Part shown: positions 5,591-5,713 of the stretch, in pieces
Layout of the letters: every line of letters starts with the position of its first letter
Position numbering within the stretch: the first letter of the stretch is position 1
Source of the DNA: Deltaproteobacteria bacterium
GTDB taxonomy: Bacteria; Desulfobacterota_B; Binatia; UBA9968
NCBI GenBank assembly: GCA_030620935.1
Contig: JAUXIP010000156.1
Coordinates: 1-5,713, forward strand
Length of the DNA stretch: 5,713 bases
Direction of reading: 5' to 3'
Notes under the pieces: model-generated
The model's input: only the letters and a program-made list of their open reading frames with translations
Told to the model about the DNA's origin: nothing
Database searches by the model: none
Program-made: the position numbers and the translations under genes

Positions 5591-5713
5591 AAAGGGTCGA
5601 CGGAGCAAGGCAGCCGCAAATTCCTTAAATTTTCAGCACTTCCTGGAACCTAGGAGTGTCGGCTTTGGTGTTGGGGGGAGATCAGGAGAACAGAAAGTGC
5701 CGGAAGTGGTACA

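Noticed and set aside
5545..5619. Longer reading of the lipoprotein gene from ATG 5619 (169 residues).
   Set aside because: It would bury the signal peptide and lipobox, and it starts upstream of the sigma-54 promoter. A perfect GAGGAGG sits before ATG 5544.

Overview
The window looks like a bacterial chromosome segment from a Gram-negative lineage. The evidence for Gram-negative is an outer-membrane-type lipoprotein gene, a sigma-54 activator and a strong -24/-12 promoter. Base composition is moderately GC-rich by eye (not computed). The architecture would fit Desulfobacterota/Deltaproteobacteria, NC10 or a related uncultured phylum, but no gene here fixes the taxonomy. There are five genes, no RNA genes, and no mobile-element, CRISPR or phage signal.

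Left and centre (1-3977, all on the minus strand, read right to left): isocitrate lyase (aceA), then 33 bp downstream a class V PLP-dependent glyoxylate aminotransferase, then 67 bp further a sigma-54-dependent activator whose N-terminus is a Rossmann NAD(P)-type domain instead of a receiver. The activator runs off the left edge with its DNA-binding helix-turn-helix visible, so only a few C-terminal residues should be missing. No convincing terminator separates the three genes, so one transcript is plausible.

Control region (3978-4143): aceA and an IclR-family repressor gene are transcribed divergently from here. It holds two perfect inverted repeats, GTTCA-N6-TGAAC. Each has a degenerate copy centred exactly 20 bp to its right. 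It also holds back-to-back TTGACT -35 boxes that form an inverted repeat. I infer that the IclR protein represses both its own gene and the aceA operon.

Right part: the iclR-family gene (4144-4977) is followed by about 130 bp of non-coding DNA with one weak hairpin. Next comes a convergent minus-strand gene for a small lipoprotein (5110-5544). It has a near-consensus sigma-54 promoter just upstream and a strong Shine-Dalgarno that sets its start 25 codons inside the longest open frame. The last ~120 bases (5591-5713) hold no gene I can support and would be the upstream activator region of that promoter.

Combined logic: isocitrate lyase splits isocitrate into succinate and glyoxylate, and the aminotransferase would turn glyoxylate into glycine using serine or alanine as donor. 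No malate synthase is visible, so the cluster looks like a glyoxylate-to-glycine (or serine-cycle) module rather than a standard glyoxylate bypass operon. It is controlled by an IclR protein and possibly by a nucleotide- or metabolite-sensing sigma-54 activator.
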